From the NCBI GenBank assembly GCA_022703505.1, contig JAKLDN010000009.1, positions 1-64,000 of the forward strand: 64,000 nucleotides of DNA, read 5' to 3'. Below are positions 44,361-52,192 of this stretch, piece by piece (within the stretch, counting starts at the first letter, position 1; every line of letters begins with the position of its first letter). A program made the position numbers and the translations under genes. The notes beneath the pieces are model-generated. The model did no database searches. It was not told the origin of the DNA and saw only the letters and a list, made by a program, of their open reading frames with translations. Source of the DNA: Spirochaetota bacterium. GTDB taxonomy: Bacteria > Spirochaetota > Spirochaetia > Treponematales > UBA12059.

Positions 44361-44734
44361 ATTGGCTCCTTATACGAATGGAATTTCAGCCGATTCCGGC
44401 CGGAACTATGCGGCCGGGCCGAATTGGACGGGTACCCGACGGGCTCCCGGGCAAACCTGCGGTTGTTCGGCTATCGCGGGAGCGGCGGAGGGTGAAGTCT
44501 CCGGTAAAACCATATCATATAATGAGGAACGATGTCAAGAAATGGAGAAGTTCGACATATCCGGCCAGAACGAGCGGTATCGTACGCTCCCATGCCGTGC
44601 AGGATACTCAGAGGCTTACCCGCCGTCCCGGAACGCAGACCCGTACGGGCGCGGGGTCATGTCGATGGGAACCTTCGTGATCTCCCCGTCTCGGCATCAT
44701 GCCCGCGCCCCTCGAAATTCCGGTGAATACGGGC
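44361..44734. other. 374-base intergenic region with a long imperfect hairpin and a doubtful small ORF
   Basis: No recognisable gene. A TATAAT (44518-44523, plus strand) is followed by GAGG and an ATG at 44532 that opens a 64-codon Arg/Pro-rich ORF to 44726; its codon use is unlike its neighbours and I do not call it. A long hairpin has arms GGGCGCGGGGTCATG (44647-44661) and CATGCCCGCGCCC (44698-44710), with a 2-base bulge and a loop of about 36 bases. It could be a structured RNA or a terminator for the small zinc protein gene transcribed toward it. Confidence 0.4.
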
Positions 44735-44977
44735 CTATCGGGCGCGCTTGATCTCGATCCGGCCCTTCTGGACGCCCTGCTTGAGCAGCTGCATCCGGAG
44801 GTCGTCGTACCAGGTGAAGTCGAAGGGGGACTTCTCACGAACCGTGAACTTCAACGCCGTGTTCAGGTCGTCCCGGCAAGACTCGCAGACGCTGATGTGG
44901 GCGAAATCGAAAAAAGAGAATTCGGGAACGGGATTGTGGACTTCCTTCTTGCAAACGTCGCAGTAGATGTGTTCCAT
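44735..44977 (-). CDS. Small zinc-binding protein with two CxxC pairs
   Basis: The 80-residue protein begins MEHIYCDVCKKEVHNP and has a second pair in CESCRDD (~33-36), so a four-cysteine zinc site is expected. The remainder is FTVREKSPFDFTWYDDLRMQLLKQ and a basic tail. GGAG lies 8 bases before the ATG; longer in-frame starts reach 45028 but lack a ribosome-binding site. I do not recognise the family. It is transcribed divergently from the NeuB-like gene. Confidence 0.8.
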   Translation of the reverse strand: MEHIYCDVCKKEVHNPVPEFSFFDFAHISVCESCRDDLNTALKFTVREKSPFDFTWYDDLRMQLLKQGVQKGRIEIKRAR

Positions 44978-45109
44978 CCTTGCATCTCCTTGTATACACC
45001 CCGGGTCCGCGCTCGGCGGACTCCGCATGCCAAGAGATTCCGGCGCCTGAAGGCGTCCCGGCTTTCAGGGAAACAGTTTATATGATAGCGTGGCGGTTGT
45101 CGAGTGTGG

Positions 45110-46294
45110 ATGGAAAAAAGCAAGGGGGAGCCGGTGGTATCCTACAGCTTCGTCGTTGAGGGAGTTGCCTATCATCCCGGGAACCCGCTCGTGATCGCGG
45201 AAATCGGGACCGGCCACGGGGGGGATCGGACGAAGGCCTCGGAACTGCTCCACGCCGCCCGGGAATCCGGCGCCGGATGCGCGAAGTTCCAGCACGTCTA
45301 CGCCCGGGAGATCATCCACCCCAGGACCGGAGCCGTCCCCCTTCCGGGCGGACCGGTTCCCCTCTTCGACCGGTTCCGGTCCCTGGAAACCGGCCCGGAC
45401 TTCTTCGCGGACCTGAAGGAGCAGGCGGAATCCCTGGGACTGTTGTTCCTTTGCACTCCCTTCGGGGTGCGAAGCGCCCGGGAACTCGCGGAGCTCGGGG
45501 TCCGGGCCGTCAAGGTCGCCAGCCCCGAGCTCAACCACGGGGAGCTCCTGGACGAGGTCGCCCGCATGGCCCTCCCCGCCATCCTGTCCTCCGGGGTTTC
45601 CACCCTGGGGGACATCGAGCGGGCCGTGGACCGGATCCGGCATGCAGCCGGGGACGGACCGTCCCCGGCCCTCCTCCACTGCGTGACCGCCTACCCCGCG
45701 CCCGAGGAGGACTACAACCTTCGGGTCCTGGAATCCCTTTCGCGGCTCCTGGGCCTTGCCGTGGGCGTCTCCGATCACTCCCGGGATCCCGTCCTGGTCC
45801 CGGCCCTGGCGGTCTGCGCCGGGGCCTCGATCGTGGAAAAGCACATCTGCCTGTCCCGATCGGACCCGGGCCTCGACGACCCCATCGCCCTTCCCCCCTC
45901 CGACTTCCGCCGGATGAGCGACGCGGTCCGGTCCGCCGCGGCGGACCCGCGGTCCGCCCGGGAAGCCCTGGAACGGGAGTATGGACCGGGCAGGGTGGAA
46001 GCGGTCCTCGGGGACGGCCGGAAACGGCTGGCCCCCAGCGAGCGGGCCAACTACGGCCGGACGAACCGGAGCCTCCACGCCCTGCGGCCTATCCCCCGGG
46101 GCGAGACCTTCACCCGGGAAAACGTGGCCGCCCTCAGGACGGAAAAAATCCTGCGACCCGGCCTTGACCCGGCGCTGTTCGACGTCGTGCTGGGCCGCCG
46201 GGCCGCCCGGGACGTTCCGGACGGGGAAGGGATCGAGTGGGGGGATGTGGGTGGACAGGAGCCAGGAGCCAGGAGCCAGGAGTCAGGGGGCTGA
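45110..46294 (+). CDS. NeuB-family sialic/pseudaminic acid synthase-like protein
   Basis: The ~394-residue protein has a NeuB TIM barrel (PLVIAEIGTGHGGDRTKASELLHAARESGAGCAKFQ, LGLLFLCTPFGVRSARELAELGVRAVKVASPE, LLHCVTAYPAPEEDYNLRVL, GVSDHSRDP, IVEKHICLSRSDPGLDD) and a C-terminal SAF/antifreeze domain (NRSLHALRPIPRGETFTRENVAALR). It should condense phosphoenolpyruvate with an N-acetylhexosamine derivative to give a nonulosonic acid. No other nonulosonate gene is adjacent; the dehydratase/aminotransferase pair at 32.6-35.2 kb could supply an amino sugar. Start is uncertain (ATG 45110, GTG 45104 or GTG 45134 after GGGGGAG). The last residues come from a heptamer repeat. Confidence 0.88.
   Translation: MEKSKGEPVVSYSFVVEGVAYHPGNPLVIAEIGTGHGGDRTKASELLHAARESGAGCAKFQHVYAREIIHPRTGAVPLPGGPVPLFDRFRSLETGPDFFADLKEQAESLGLLFLCTPFGVRSARELAELGVRAVKVASPELNHGELLDEVARMALPAILSSGVSTLGDIERAVDRIRHAAGDGPSPALLHCVTAYPAPEEDYNLRVLESLSRLLGLAVGVSDHSRDPVLVPALAVCAGASIVEKHICLSRSDPGLDDPIALPPSDFRRMSDAVRSAAADPRSAREALEREYGPGRVEAVLGDGRKRLAPSERANYGRTNRSLHALRPIPRGETFTRENVAALRTEKILRPGLDPALFDVVLGRRAARDVPDGEGIEWGDVGGQEPGARSQESGG
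46256..46283 (+). repeat. Four tandem CAGGAGC heptamers at the 3' end of the NeuB-like gene
   Basis: Three perfect copies of CAGGAGC (46256-46276) and a CAGGAGT copy (46277-46283) run into CAGGGGG. They encode the last residues (QEPGARSQES), which lie outside the SAF domain. Gain or loss of a 7-base unit would shift the frame and change the tail and stop position. Confidence 0.85.
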
Positions 46295-46376
46295 CAAATC
46301 GCACGCACAACGAATCGGTGCTCGCAGGTTTATATCTCTTTCCCCCTCTCGTCTGTCGCTTTTCTCCTGATTCCTT

Positions 46377-48740
46377 CTATTTGAGGTGCACCACCGTCTT
46401 GCCGAAGCCTCCCTCCTCGGGGCGGGCGAAGTAGTAGTCCCTCACCGCGGGGTGCGCCTTCAGGAGCTCGTGGATGCCCCGGCCCAGGATCCCCTCCCCG
46501 GTGCCGTGGATGATGGAGAACAGGTTCAGGGATGCCAGGCTCGCGGCCTCCACCTGGTTCTCCACGGCCTTCAGGGCCTCGGCCAGGCGGAACCCCCGGA
46601 GATCCAGCTCGAACACGGCCTTGGAGCCCCTGCCCACCCCGGGATCCAGCAGCACCTTGGGCGGGGGAGCCGCCTCCTCCCGGCACGCGGTCAGATCCTC
46701 CTCCGGGACGGTCAGGCGTAAAGAGCCCACCTCGGTCAGCCAGTATCCCTTCTTGGCCCTGCGGATGAGCCGGCCGCGCTGGCGGGCAGCGCCGACCAGG
46801 ACCGGAGAGCCTTCCCTCAGCGCGGCTTCCGGAGCTTCCGGGATGCCGGAGGTCTCCCGGGCCGCCTTCCTGCGGCCCTCCTCGTAGCGCTCCTCCTGGG
46901 CCAGGACTTCCGCCTCCAGACCCCCCAGGAATTCCTTGACCGCCTTCGTCTTCTCGGTGGTCAGCTCCCCCTCCCGGATCTCCCGCACCAGGTTTTCCAG
47001 CCCCCGGCGGCTCTCGGCCAGGAGGCGCTTGAGCTCCCCGATGCCCTGCTCCCGGAGCTCCGCCTCCCTCTGGCGGAGCTGGAGGGCCCGTAGGTCCGCC
47101 TTCCTCTGCTCCTCCTTGGCCGCCCGGATCCGCCGCCTCTGCTCCTCCTCCAGACCCTCCAGCTCCCTCCGCTTTTCCGACAGGCCCTGGATCATGGCGG
47201 CCACGTCGGTCCGCTCCTCGGCCAGGTACTTCCGGGCACCGGAGACGATGGCCGGGGGCAGGCCGTTCCGGGCGGCCACGTCCAGAGCGCGGCTCTCCCC
47301 GGGGATGCCCATGATGATCCGGTAAGTCGGGGACAGGGTGTTCTTGTCGAATTCCGCGGAGGCGTTCAGGACCCCGGGCCGGGTATAGCCGTAGTTCTTG
47401 AGGATCCCGTGGTGGGTGGTCACGATGGTCAGGCAGCCGGTCTCGATGAAGTGGTCCAACAGGGACATGGCGATGGCGCAGCCTTCCTCGGGATCCGTGC
47501 CGCTTCCCAGCTCGTCCAGGAGCACCAGGCCCCGGGCCGTCGCGTCCCGGACGATCCCGGATACCGCCTTCATGTGCCCCGAGAAGGTGGACAGGGACTG
47601 GTCGATGGACTGCTCGTCCCCGATGTCCGCGTGCACCCCGTCCAGGACGGGCAGGCGGGTACCCTCCTGGGCCGGAACCGCCAGGCCGAACTGGTTCATC
47701 ATGCACAGGAGCCCCACGGTCTTGAGGCTGACCGTCTTGCCCCCGGTATTGGGGCCCGTGATCACCAGGGTCCGGACCTCCTCGGGTATCTCCAGGTCGA
47801 TGGGCACCGCCTTGGAGCCCAGCATGGGATGCCGGGCCTTCCTCAGGGCCAGACCCGCGGATCCCGGCAGGGCGAAGGTCCCCCGGGAGAGATGGGAGTA
47901 CCGGGCCCGGGCCCAGAGGTCGTCGAAGGCCGCGCAGGCCGCCCTCGCGGCCTCGATATCCTCCAACCGGACCGCGACCTTCGCGGTCGTCTCCTTCAGG
48001 ATCCGGAAGACCTCCTGGCGGTACTTTGCCTCGGCCTCCACGAGCTCGTTGTTCTTGCGGACCAGGGCCTCGGGCTCGATGAAGACCGTGCGGCCCGTGT
48101 CGGACACCTCGTGGACGATGCCGCGGATCTTGGCCTTGAAGTTGGCCCGAACCGCCAGGACGGTGCGCCCGTCCCGTTGGGTGGGAAGGTCCGACTGGAG
48201 CATGGACCGCAAGTCCCCGTCCTGGAAGAAGGAGGAGGTGATCCGCTCGATCTCGGAATTGACCCTGCGTATCCGGGCCTGGGCATCCCGGAGCTCCGGC
48301 AGGTCCGCCAGGGTGCCGTCCCGGGCCAGCACGCGGAAGACGATCCGGGGCACCTCCCCCAGGTCCGGGGCCGCCTCGGCCTCGCCGGCCAGGACGGGGT
48401 GTTCCGCCTTCGCGAGGAAGTTCTTCAGCTCCCCGTAGGCCTCGGACCAGAGGGCCAGGGCGTAGAGCTCCTCCTGCTCCAGGCAGGTTCCTTCCTTGGA
48501 CAGTACCGGCAGGAAGCCCGCGATCGGGGGGAAGGTGCCGCCCGGCAGGGGAAGGCCCTCCTCGAAAAGGGCGCCGATCGCCCGGGAGCGGGCCTTGGCA
48601 TCCTCCACGCGGCCCGGGTCCGGTCCGGGCAGGGACCCGAGGACGGAAGCCCGTCCCTCGTCGGAACGGCAATAGCCCGCCACGTCGTCCCGGACGCGGC
48701 GGAAGTCGAGGAGATCCAGGGTGCGCTCATTCATCGTCAT
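46377..48740 (-). CDS. mutS2: Endonuclease MutS2
   Basis: The 787-residue protein has the MutS2 layout: N-terminal clamp/lever part, ATPase core (Walker A GPNTGGKTVSLKT, DELGSGTDPEEG, VTTHHGILKNYGY), a long coiled coil (~515-640, very Glu/Arg-rich) and a C-terminal Smr domain (ELDLRGFRLAEALKAVENQV, IIHGTGEGILGRGIHELLKAHPAV). MutS2 proteins suppress recombination or, in Bacillus, split collided ribosomes. It begins at ATG 48740, with GGAGGG 9 bases upstream, and overlaps the rsgA 3' end. Confidence 0.95.
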   Translation of the reverse strand: MTMNERTLDLLDFRRVRDDVAGYCRSDEGRASVLGSLPGPDPGRVEDAKARSRAIGALFEEGLPLPGGTFPPIAGFLPVLSKEGTCLEQEELYALALWSEAYGELKNFLAKAEHPVLAGEAEAAPDLGEVPRIVFRVLARDGTLADLPELRDAQARIRRVNSEIERITSSFFQDGDLRSMLQSDLPTQRDGRTVLAVRANFKAKIRGIVHEVSDTGRTVFIEPEALVRKNNELVEAEAKYRQEVFRILKETTAKVAVRLEDIEAARAACAAFDDLWARARYSHLSRGTFALPGSAGLALRKARHPMLGSKAVPIDLEIPEEVRTLVITGPNTGGKTVSLKTVGLLCMMNQFGLAVPAQEGTRLPVLDGVHADIGDEQSIDQSLSTFSGHMKAVSGIVRDATARGLVLLDELGSGTDPEEGCAIAMSLLDHFIETGCLTIVTTHHGILKNYGYTRPGVLNASAEFDKNTLSPTYRIIMGIPGESRALDVAARNGLPPAIVSGARKYLAEERTDVAAMIQGLSEKRRELEGLEEEQRRRIRAAKEEQRKADLRALQLRQREAELREQGIGELKRLLAESRRGLENLVREIREGELTTEKTKAVKEFLGGLEAEVLAQEERYEEGRRKAARETSGIPEAPEAALREGSPVLVGAARQRGRLIRRAKKGYWLTEVGSLRLTVPEEDLTACREEAAPPPKVLLDPGVGRGSKAVFELDLRGFRLAEALKAVENQVEAASLASLNLFSIIHGTGEGILGRGIHELLKAHPAVRDYYFARPEEGGFGKTVVHLK

Positions 48741-49707
48741 CAAGGTAGACCCTCCGGGGTTTTCCCGGTTTCTTCGCGTATTCCACGGTCTGGTCCAGCT
48801 CCGCCCGCACCCGGAGATAACTCTCGTAGCGGTCCGGATGGACCCGGCCCTCCTCCACCCCGCCGCGGACCCGGCAGCCCGGCTCGTCCAGATGCCCGCA
48901 GGCCAGGCCGTACCCGCAGGCCTCGGCCAGGGGCCGCATCTCCGGGAAACAGGCCACCAGGGAGTCCCGGGGGATACCGCGGATCGCCAGCCGACGGAAA
49001 CCCGGGGTGTCCACGACGCGGGTCTCTCCGTCCCCCAGGGTGACCATCACGGACCGGGTCGTGGTATGCCGGCCGCGCTCGTACTTCTCGGAGACCTCCC
49101 CGACCCTCTCGTCCAGGCCCGGCTCCAGGGCGTTCAGGAGCGAGCTCTTTCCGGCCCCCGACTGCCCCACGAAGGCCGTGGTCCTGCCGCGGATCCTGGA
49201 CCGGAGCTCTTCGACACCCCGTCCGTCCCGGGCCGAGCAGACCAAGACCTCGTAGCCTATGCGGCGGTAATCCTCCGTCCGGGCTTCGGTCTCCGGGTCC
49301 ATCCCCAGGTCGGATTTGTTCAGCACGATCAGGAGCGGCAGGTTCTCGAGTTCCGCGGTCACGGCCACCCGGTCCACGAAGCGGGGCCGGAAGGGCGGCA
49401 GCCGGACGGAGGCCACGCAGGCGACCAGGTCCAGGTTGGCCGCGATGGCCTGCACCGACTTTCCCTTCTCGTTCCAGCGCCAGAACAGGTTGCGCCGGGC
49501 CTCCATGCCCGTGATGGACCCCTGGTCCGGCCGGAAGGCGTCGGGTTCCAGGCGGACCCGGTCCCCGGGGGCCAGGGAATTGTAGTACCCCTCCAGGCCG
49601 CGGAGGATCTTTCCCTTGATGGCGCAGCGCCGCAGGGCTCCGTCCGGGGTCTCCACCAGGAAGGAGTTGTTCGATCCGGTGACGACGACGCCGACCAGGT
49701 CCGTCAC
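48727..49707 (-). CDS. rsgA: Small ribosomal subunit biogenesis GTPase RsgA
   Basis: RsgA checks late 30S maturation. The 326-residue protein has an OB domain, then a circularly permuted G domain in which NKSD (in LIVLNKSDLG) precedes the P-loop GQSGAGKSSLLN and DTPG. A C-terminal zinc domain has C...CG...H...C (ACFPEMRPLAEACGYGLACGHLDEPGC). The start is GTG in a GTGA overlap with the murI stop; the end overlaps mutS2 by 14 bases. Confidence 0.96.
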   Translation of the reverse strand: MTDLVGVVVTGSNNSFLVETPDGALRRCAIKGKILRGLEGYYNSLAPGDRVRLEPDAFRPDQGSITGMEARRNLFWRWNEKGKSVQAIAANLDLVACVASVRLPPFRPRFVDRVAVTAELENLPLLIVLNKSDLGMDPETEARTEDYRRIGYEVLVCSARDGRGVEELRSRIRGRTTAFVGQSGAGKSSLLNALEPGLDERVGEVSEKYERGRHTTTRSVMVTLGDGETRVVDTPGFRRLAIRGIPRDSLVACFPEMRPLAEACGYGLACGHLDEPGCRVRGGVEEGRVHPDRYESYLRVRAELDQTVEYAKKPGKPRRVYLDDDE

Positions 49708-50522
49708 AGGGCTCCCTCGAAGGTAAGTCCGTAGCGCTCCGCGAAGGGTTTCAGCCCGGTCCAGGATCCGGGATCTCCGGTGGCGTAGAATCCGCCCCGA
49801 CGGGGCCCGGAGGTCCCGTCCGCCGGCGCCCCGTCGATCGAGGCCCCGGCCTCCAGGTACAGCTCCGCCGCCCTCCGGGTGACCCCCGCCCGGGAATCCA
49901 CGACCCGGACCTCGGGCCCCGCCGCCCGGGCGATGTAGTCCGCGACGTGTAGGAAATGGGTGCAGGCCAGGACGACCCGGTCCGCTCCCTCCCCGCGGAT
50001 CGGCTCCAGGGCGGACCGGCAGGCCGCCAACCGCTCCTCCTCGGAGGCGTCCAGATACTCCCTCTCCACGAATTCCACGAGTCCCTGCGCCCCCACCCGC
50101 AGGACCCGGATTCCCCGGGCCCAGCGGTCCACCAGGGAATCGAGGTAGGGATCCACGGCGGCACGGTCTGTGGACAGGACGGCGATGGTTCCGGTCAGGG
50201 AGGACTGGGCCGCGGGCTTGACCGCGGGCACCGTGCCCACGAAGGCTATCTCCGGGAAGCGCTCCCGAACGGCTTCCAGGGCCGCCTGGCTGGCGGTGTT
50301 GCAGGCCAGGACGATCAGGCGGGGGGAGAACCGGTCGGCGATCCGCCCCACCCGGTCGATCACCAGGGCACGGACCTCCTCCCGGGTCTTGCGCCCGTAG
50401 GGGAATCCCTCCCGGTCCGCAGCGAAATGGCAGGGGGCCCCGGGAATCCGGAGTCGGAGGGCTTCAAGATACGGAAGCCCTCCGACTCCCGAATCGAACA
50501 CGAAAACCCGATTGGACGGCAT
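49704..50522 (-). CDS. murI: Glutamate racemase
   Basis: MurI makes D-glutamate for peptidoglycan. The 272-residue protein begins with the VFVFDSGVGGLPYLEAL motif and has the two catalytic cysteines in VLACNTASQAAL and VLACTHFLHV. The ATG at 50522 is one base after the stop of the small zinc ribbon gene, so it probably depends on translational coupling; I see no strong Shine-Dalgarno sequence. It overlaps rsgA. Confidence 0.95.
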   Translation of the reverse strand: MPSNRVFVFDSGVGGLPYLEALRLRIPGAPCHFAADREGFPYGRKTREEVRALVIDRVGRIADRFSPRLIVLACNTASQAALEAVRERFPEIAFVGTVPAVKPAAQSSLTGTIAVLSTDRAAVDPYLDSLVDRWARGIRVLRVGAQGLVEFVEREYLDASEEERLAACRSALEPIRGEGADRVVLACTHFLHVADYIARAAGPEVRVVDSRAGVTRRAAELYLEAGASIDGAPADGTSGPRRGGFYATGDPGSWTGLKPFAERYGLTFEGAL

Positions 50523-50523
50523 G

Positions 50524-50811
50524 TCAGGTCTTGAAGAGGTCGTCGAAGGAGGAGCGGGCCTTCCCGGCCGCGTCCGAGGACTTGGAGAGCCCCGCTCCGG
50601 CTTCCGGCGAAGGGGAGAACCACTCGCAGAAGTTGGCCTTCTCCTTGTCCGTGACAAGCTCGCTAACGGTCTCCGCGCAGTCCCAATGGGCGCCGGGTTT
50701 GTAGAAGCGGCAGTTCCGGCAGACGTGGACGGCCCGGCCGCAGTCCGGGCAGAAATCCCGGAATCCGAGCCGTTCCCGGGCAGGCAGCTTCGTCCCGCAG
50801 GCGTAGCACAT
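50524..50811 (-). CDS. Small zinc ribbon protein of unknown function
   Basis: The 95-residue protein has several CxxC knuckles in its first half: CYAC (2-5), CPDC, CRNC, and further Cys at CAETV and FCEWF, enough for two zinc sites. The second half (SPSPEAGAGLSKSSDAAGKARSSFDDLFKT) is low-complexity. The family is not known to me. The ATG has no Shine-Dalgarno sequence and lies 6 bases after a TAGCAT box. It heads the murI-rsgA-mutS2 cluster and is divergent from the pentapeptide-repeat gene. Confidence 0.8.
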   Translation of the reverse strand: MCYACGTKLPARERLGFRDFCPDCGRAVHVCRNCRFYKPGAHWDCAETVSELVTDKEKANFCEWFSPSPEAGAGLSKSSDAAGKARSSFDDLFKT

Positions 50812-50875
50812 GGACGCATGCTAACCCGGATTCCCGAGGCTTGGCAATGCCGCCGCTTCGGTATACCCTTCCGGC
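50812..50875. promoter_or_regulatory. Compact divergent promoter region with both -10 boxes next to start codons
   Basis: Minus strand: TTGCCA (50847-50842), 18 bases, TAGCAT (50823-50818), 6 bases, ATG. Plus strand: TTGGCA (50841-50846), 15 bases, TATACC (50862-50867), 8 bases, ATG. The two -35 boxes overlap in one TTGGCAA element, so polymerase could use only one direction at a time. Neither gene has a Shine-Dalgarno sequence. Confidence 0.6.
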
Positions 50876-51478
50876 ATGTATTCCTTCGAACGCTGCGGAA
50901 CCCCCGGCTGCGGTTTCCCGGCCTTGACCGGACAGGGCGCCTGCGCCGCCCACGTTCCCGATCCAGCGGCCTGCGCCGCGGACCTGGCGGGCAGGATAAG
51001 CTCGGGAGACACCATCAAGGATCTCAACCTGGCCGGGCTTTCCTTCGAGGGGCAGGACTTCGGAAAGCGCCATTTCTACGGATGCAACTTTTCCCGGGCC
51101 ACGATCCGGAACGTGCTCTTCACCGGGGCGGTGTTCCGTATGTGCTTCTTCGATTTCGCCGTCCTGGATTCCTGCGATTTTTCGGGATCCGACATCCAGT
51201 TCTGTTCCTTCGCGGGCTGTCGGGTGTCCAATTCGTCCTTCGAAAACTCGGAGTTCGTCCACAACAACTTCAACGGGGCCCGGACCCGTGAATGCACCTT
51301 CAATTTCAGCAACCTCTACAATTCCCGGTTCATCCGCTCCGAGTTCGAATCCACGGACTTCGTGGATTGCAACATGAAGAAAGCCTATTTCCTCCGGACC
51401 AAGGAGAGCGACGTCTCCTTCAAGTTCTCCAACACCCAGGAGGCGGTGTTCGACATCGAATTGGAGGAGGAATCGTGA
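50876..51478 (+). CDS. Pentapeptide-repeat protein with N-terminal Cys-rich segment
   Basis: The 200-residue protein has pentapeptide repeats of the A(D/N)LxF type from about 48 to 190 (for example LAGLSFEGQDFGKRHFYGCNF, FTGAVFRMCFFDFAVLDSCDF and FNFSNLYNSRFIRSEFESTDF), forming a right-handed beta helix. The N terminus contains five cysteines (ERCGTPGCGFPALTGQGACAAH...CAAD), a possible zinc knuckle. Pentapeptide proteins have varied roles, from gyrase protection to scaffolding; the exact role is unknown. It overlaps the next gene at GTGA, so the two are probably made together. Confidence 0.88.
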   Translation: MYSFERCGTPGCGFPALTGQGACAAHVPDPAACAADLAGRISSGDTIKDLNLAGLSFEGQDFGKRHFYGCNFSRATIRNVLFTGAVFRMCFFDFAVLDSCDFSGSDIQFCSFAGCRVSNSSFENSEFVHNNFNGARTRECTFNFSNLYNSRFIRSEFESTDFVDCNMKKAYFLRTKESDVSFKFSNTQEAVFDIELEEES

Positions 51479-52083
51479 AAGTATTCTTCCACTACTCCCT
51501 GTACGGATTCTCCAACGTCTACCTCGTGGGGAACGAACCCGGCGGGGACGCCCTGCTCGTGGATCCCGCGGAGTTCACGGAAAATCTCCTCAACTTCATC
51601 GAGTCCAACGGGTACTACGTCCGCGCCGTTCTGGTGACCCACAACCACATCCACCATGTCCGGGGACTTTCCACCCTGCTCCGGATCTACGACGCCCGGG
51701 TGTTTTCCAGCAACGCCGAGGTCCGCGACATGCCCTGCACGGTCCTCCACGACGGCGACGTGATCGACCTGTGCGGCATGCGGGTGGAAGCCCTATCCGT
51801 CCCCGGCCATTCCTCGGATTCCATCGTCTACAAGGTGGACAAGCTCCTGTTCACCGGGGACGCCCTGGAGGCCGGTATGATCGGCCATACCCTGAGCCGA
51901 TACGGCAACGCCCTGCTCCGGGAGGGCATCGACCGGCGGATCCTGTCACAATCCGAGGACTGCCTCATCCTGCCCGGACACGGGCCGCCCAGCACCGTGG
52001 GGGCCGAGCGTCTCTATAACCTGGGCATGGCCGAGGAGGCTGCGGCGGACCTCCTTTCGGACCGCTACGAGCTCTTCGTCTGA
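51475..52083 (+). CDS. Metallo-beta-lactamase fold hydrolase with altered metal motif
   Basis: The 202-residue glyoxalase II-like protein has FSNVYLVGNE, LLVDPAE, the metal motif THNHIHHVRG, PGHSSDSIVY, LLFTGDAL and a final LPGHGPPSTVGAE. The canonical HxHxDH is H56-N-H58-I-H60-H61: the Asp ligand of the second metal is His. It may bind one metal or use a different ligand set. The GTG start follows GGAGGAGG and overlaps the pentapeptide gene. The substrate is unknown. Confidence 0.88.
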   Translation: MKVFFHYSLYGFSNVYLVGNEPGGDALLVDPAEFTENLLNFIESNGYYVRAVLVTHNHIHHVRGLSTLLRIYDARVFSSNAEVRDMPCTVLHDGDVIDLCGMRVEALSVPGHSSDSIVYKVDKLLFTGDALEAGMIGHTLSRYGNALLREGIDRRILSQSEDCLILPGHGPPSTVGAERLYNLGMAEEAAADLLSDRYELFV

Positions 52084-52105
52084 GTCCCGGAACCGTAGTT
52101 CCAGC

Positions 52106-52134
52106 TTTACTTTTAGCTTCCCGGGTCCTATACT
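52106..52134 (+). promoter_or_regulatory. Promoter and leader hairpin of the DUF2147 gene
   Basis: TTTACT (52106-52111) and TATACT (52129-52134) are separated by 17 bases. The ~50-base leader contains TAAAGGCCGA (52148-52157) and TCGGACCTTTA (52162-52172), an almost perfect stem with one bulged base, placed before AAGGAG. Confidence 0.65.
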
Positions 52135-52192
52135 CGGCCGCAACCCGTAAAGGCCGACATTTCGGACCTTTATGTCATCGAAGGAGAATCCC

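Noticed and set aside
44532-44726. 64-codon plus-strand ORF after TATAAT and GAGG
   Set aside because: A promoter-like box and GAGG are present, but the product is an Arg/Pro-rich chain with codon use unlike neighbours and no -35 box; kept only as part of the intergenic description.
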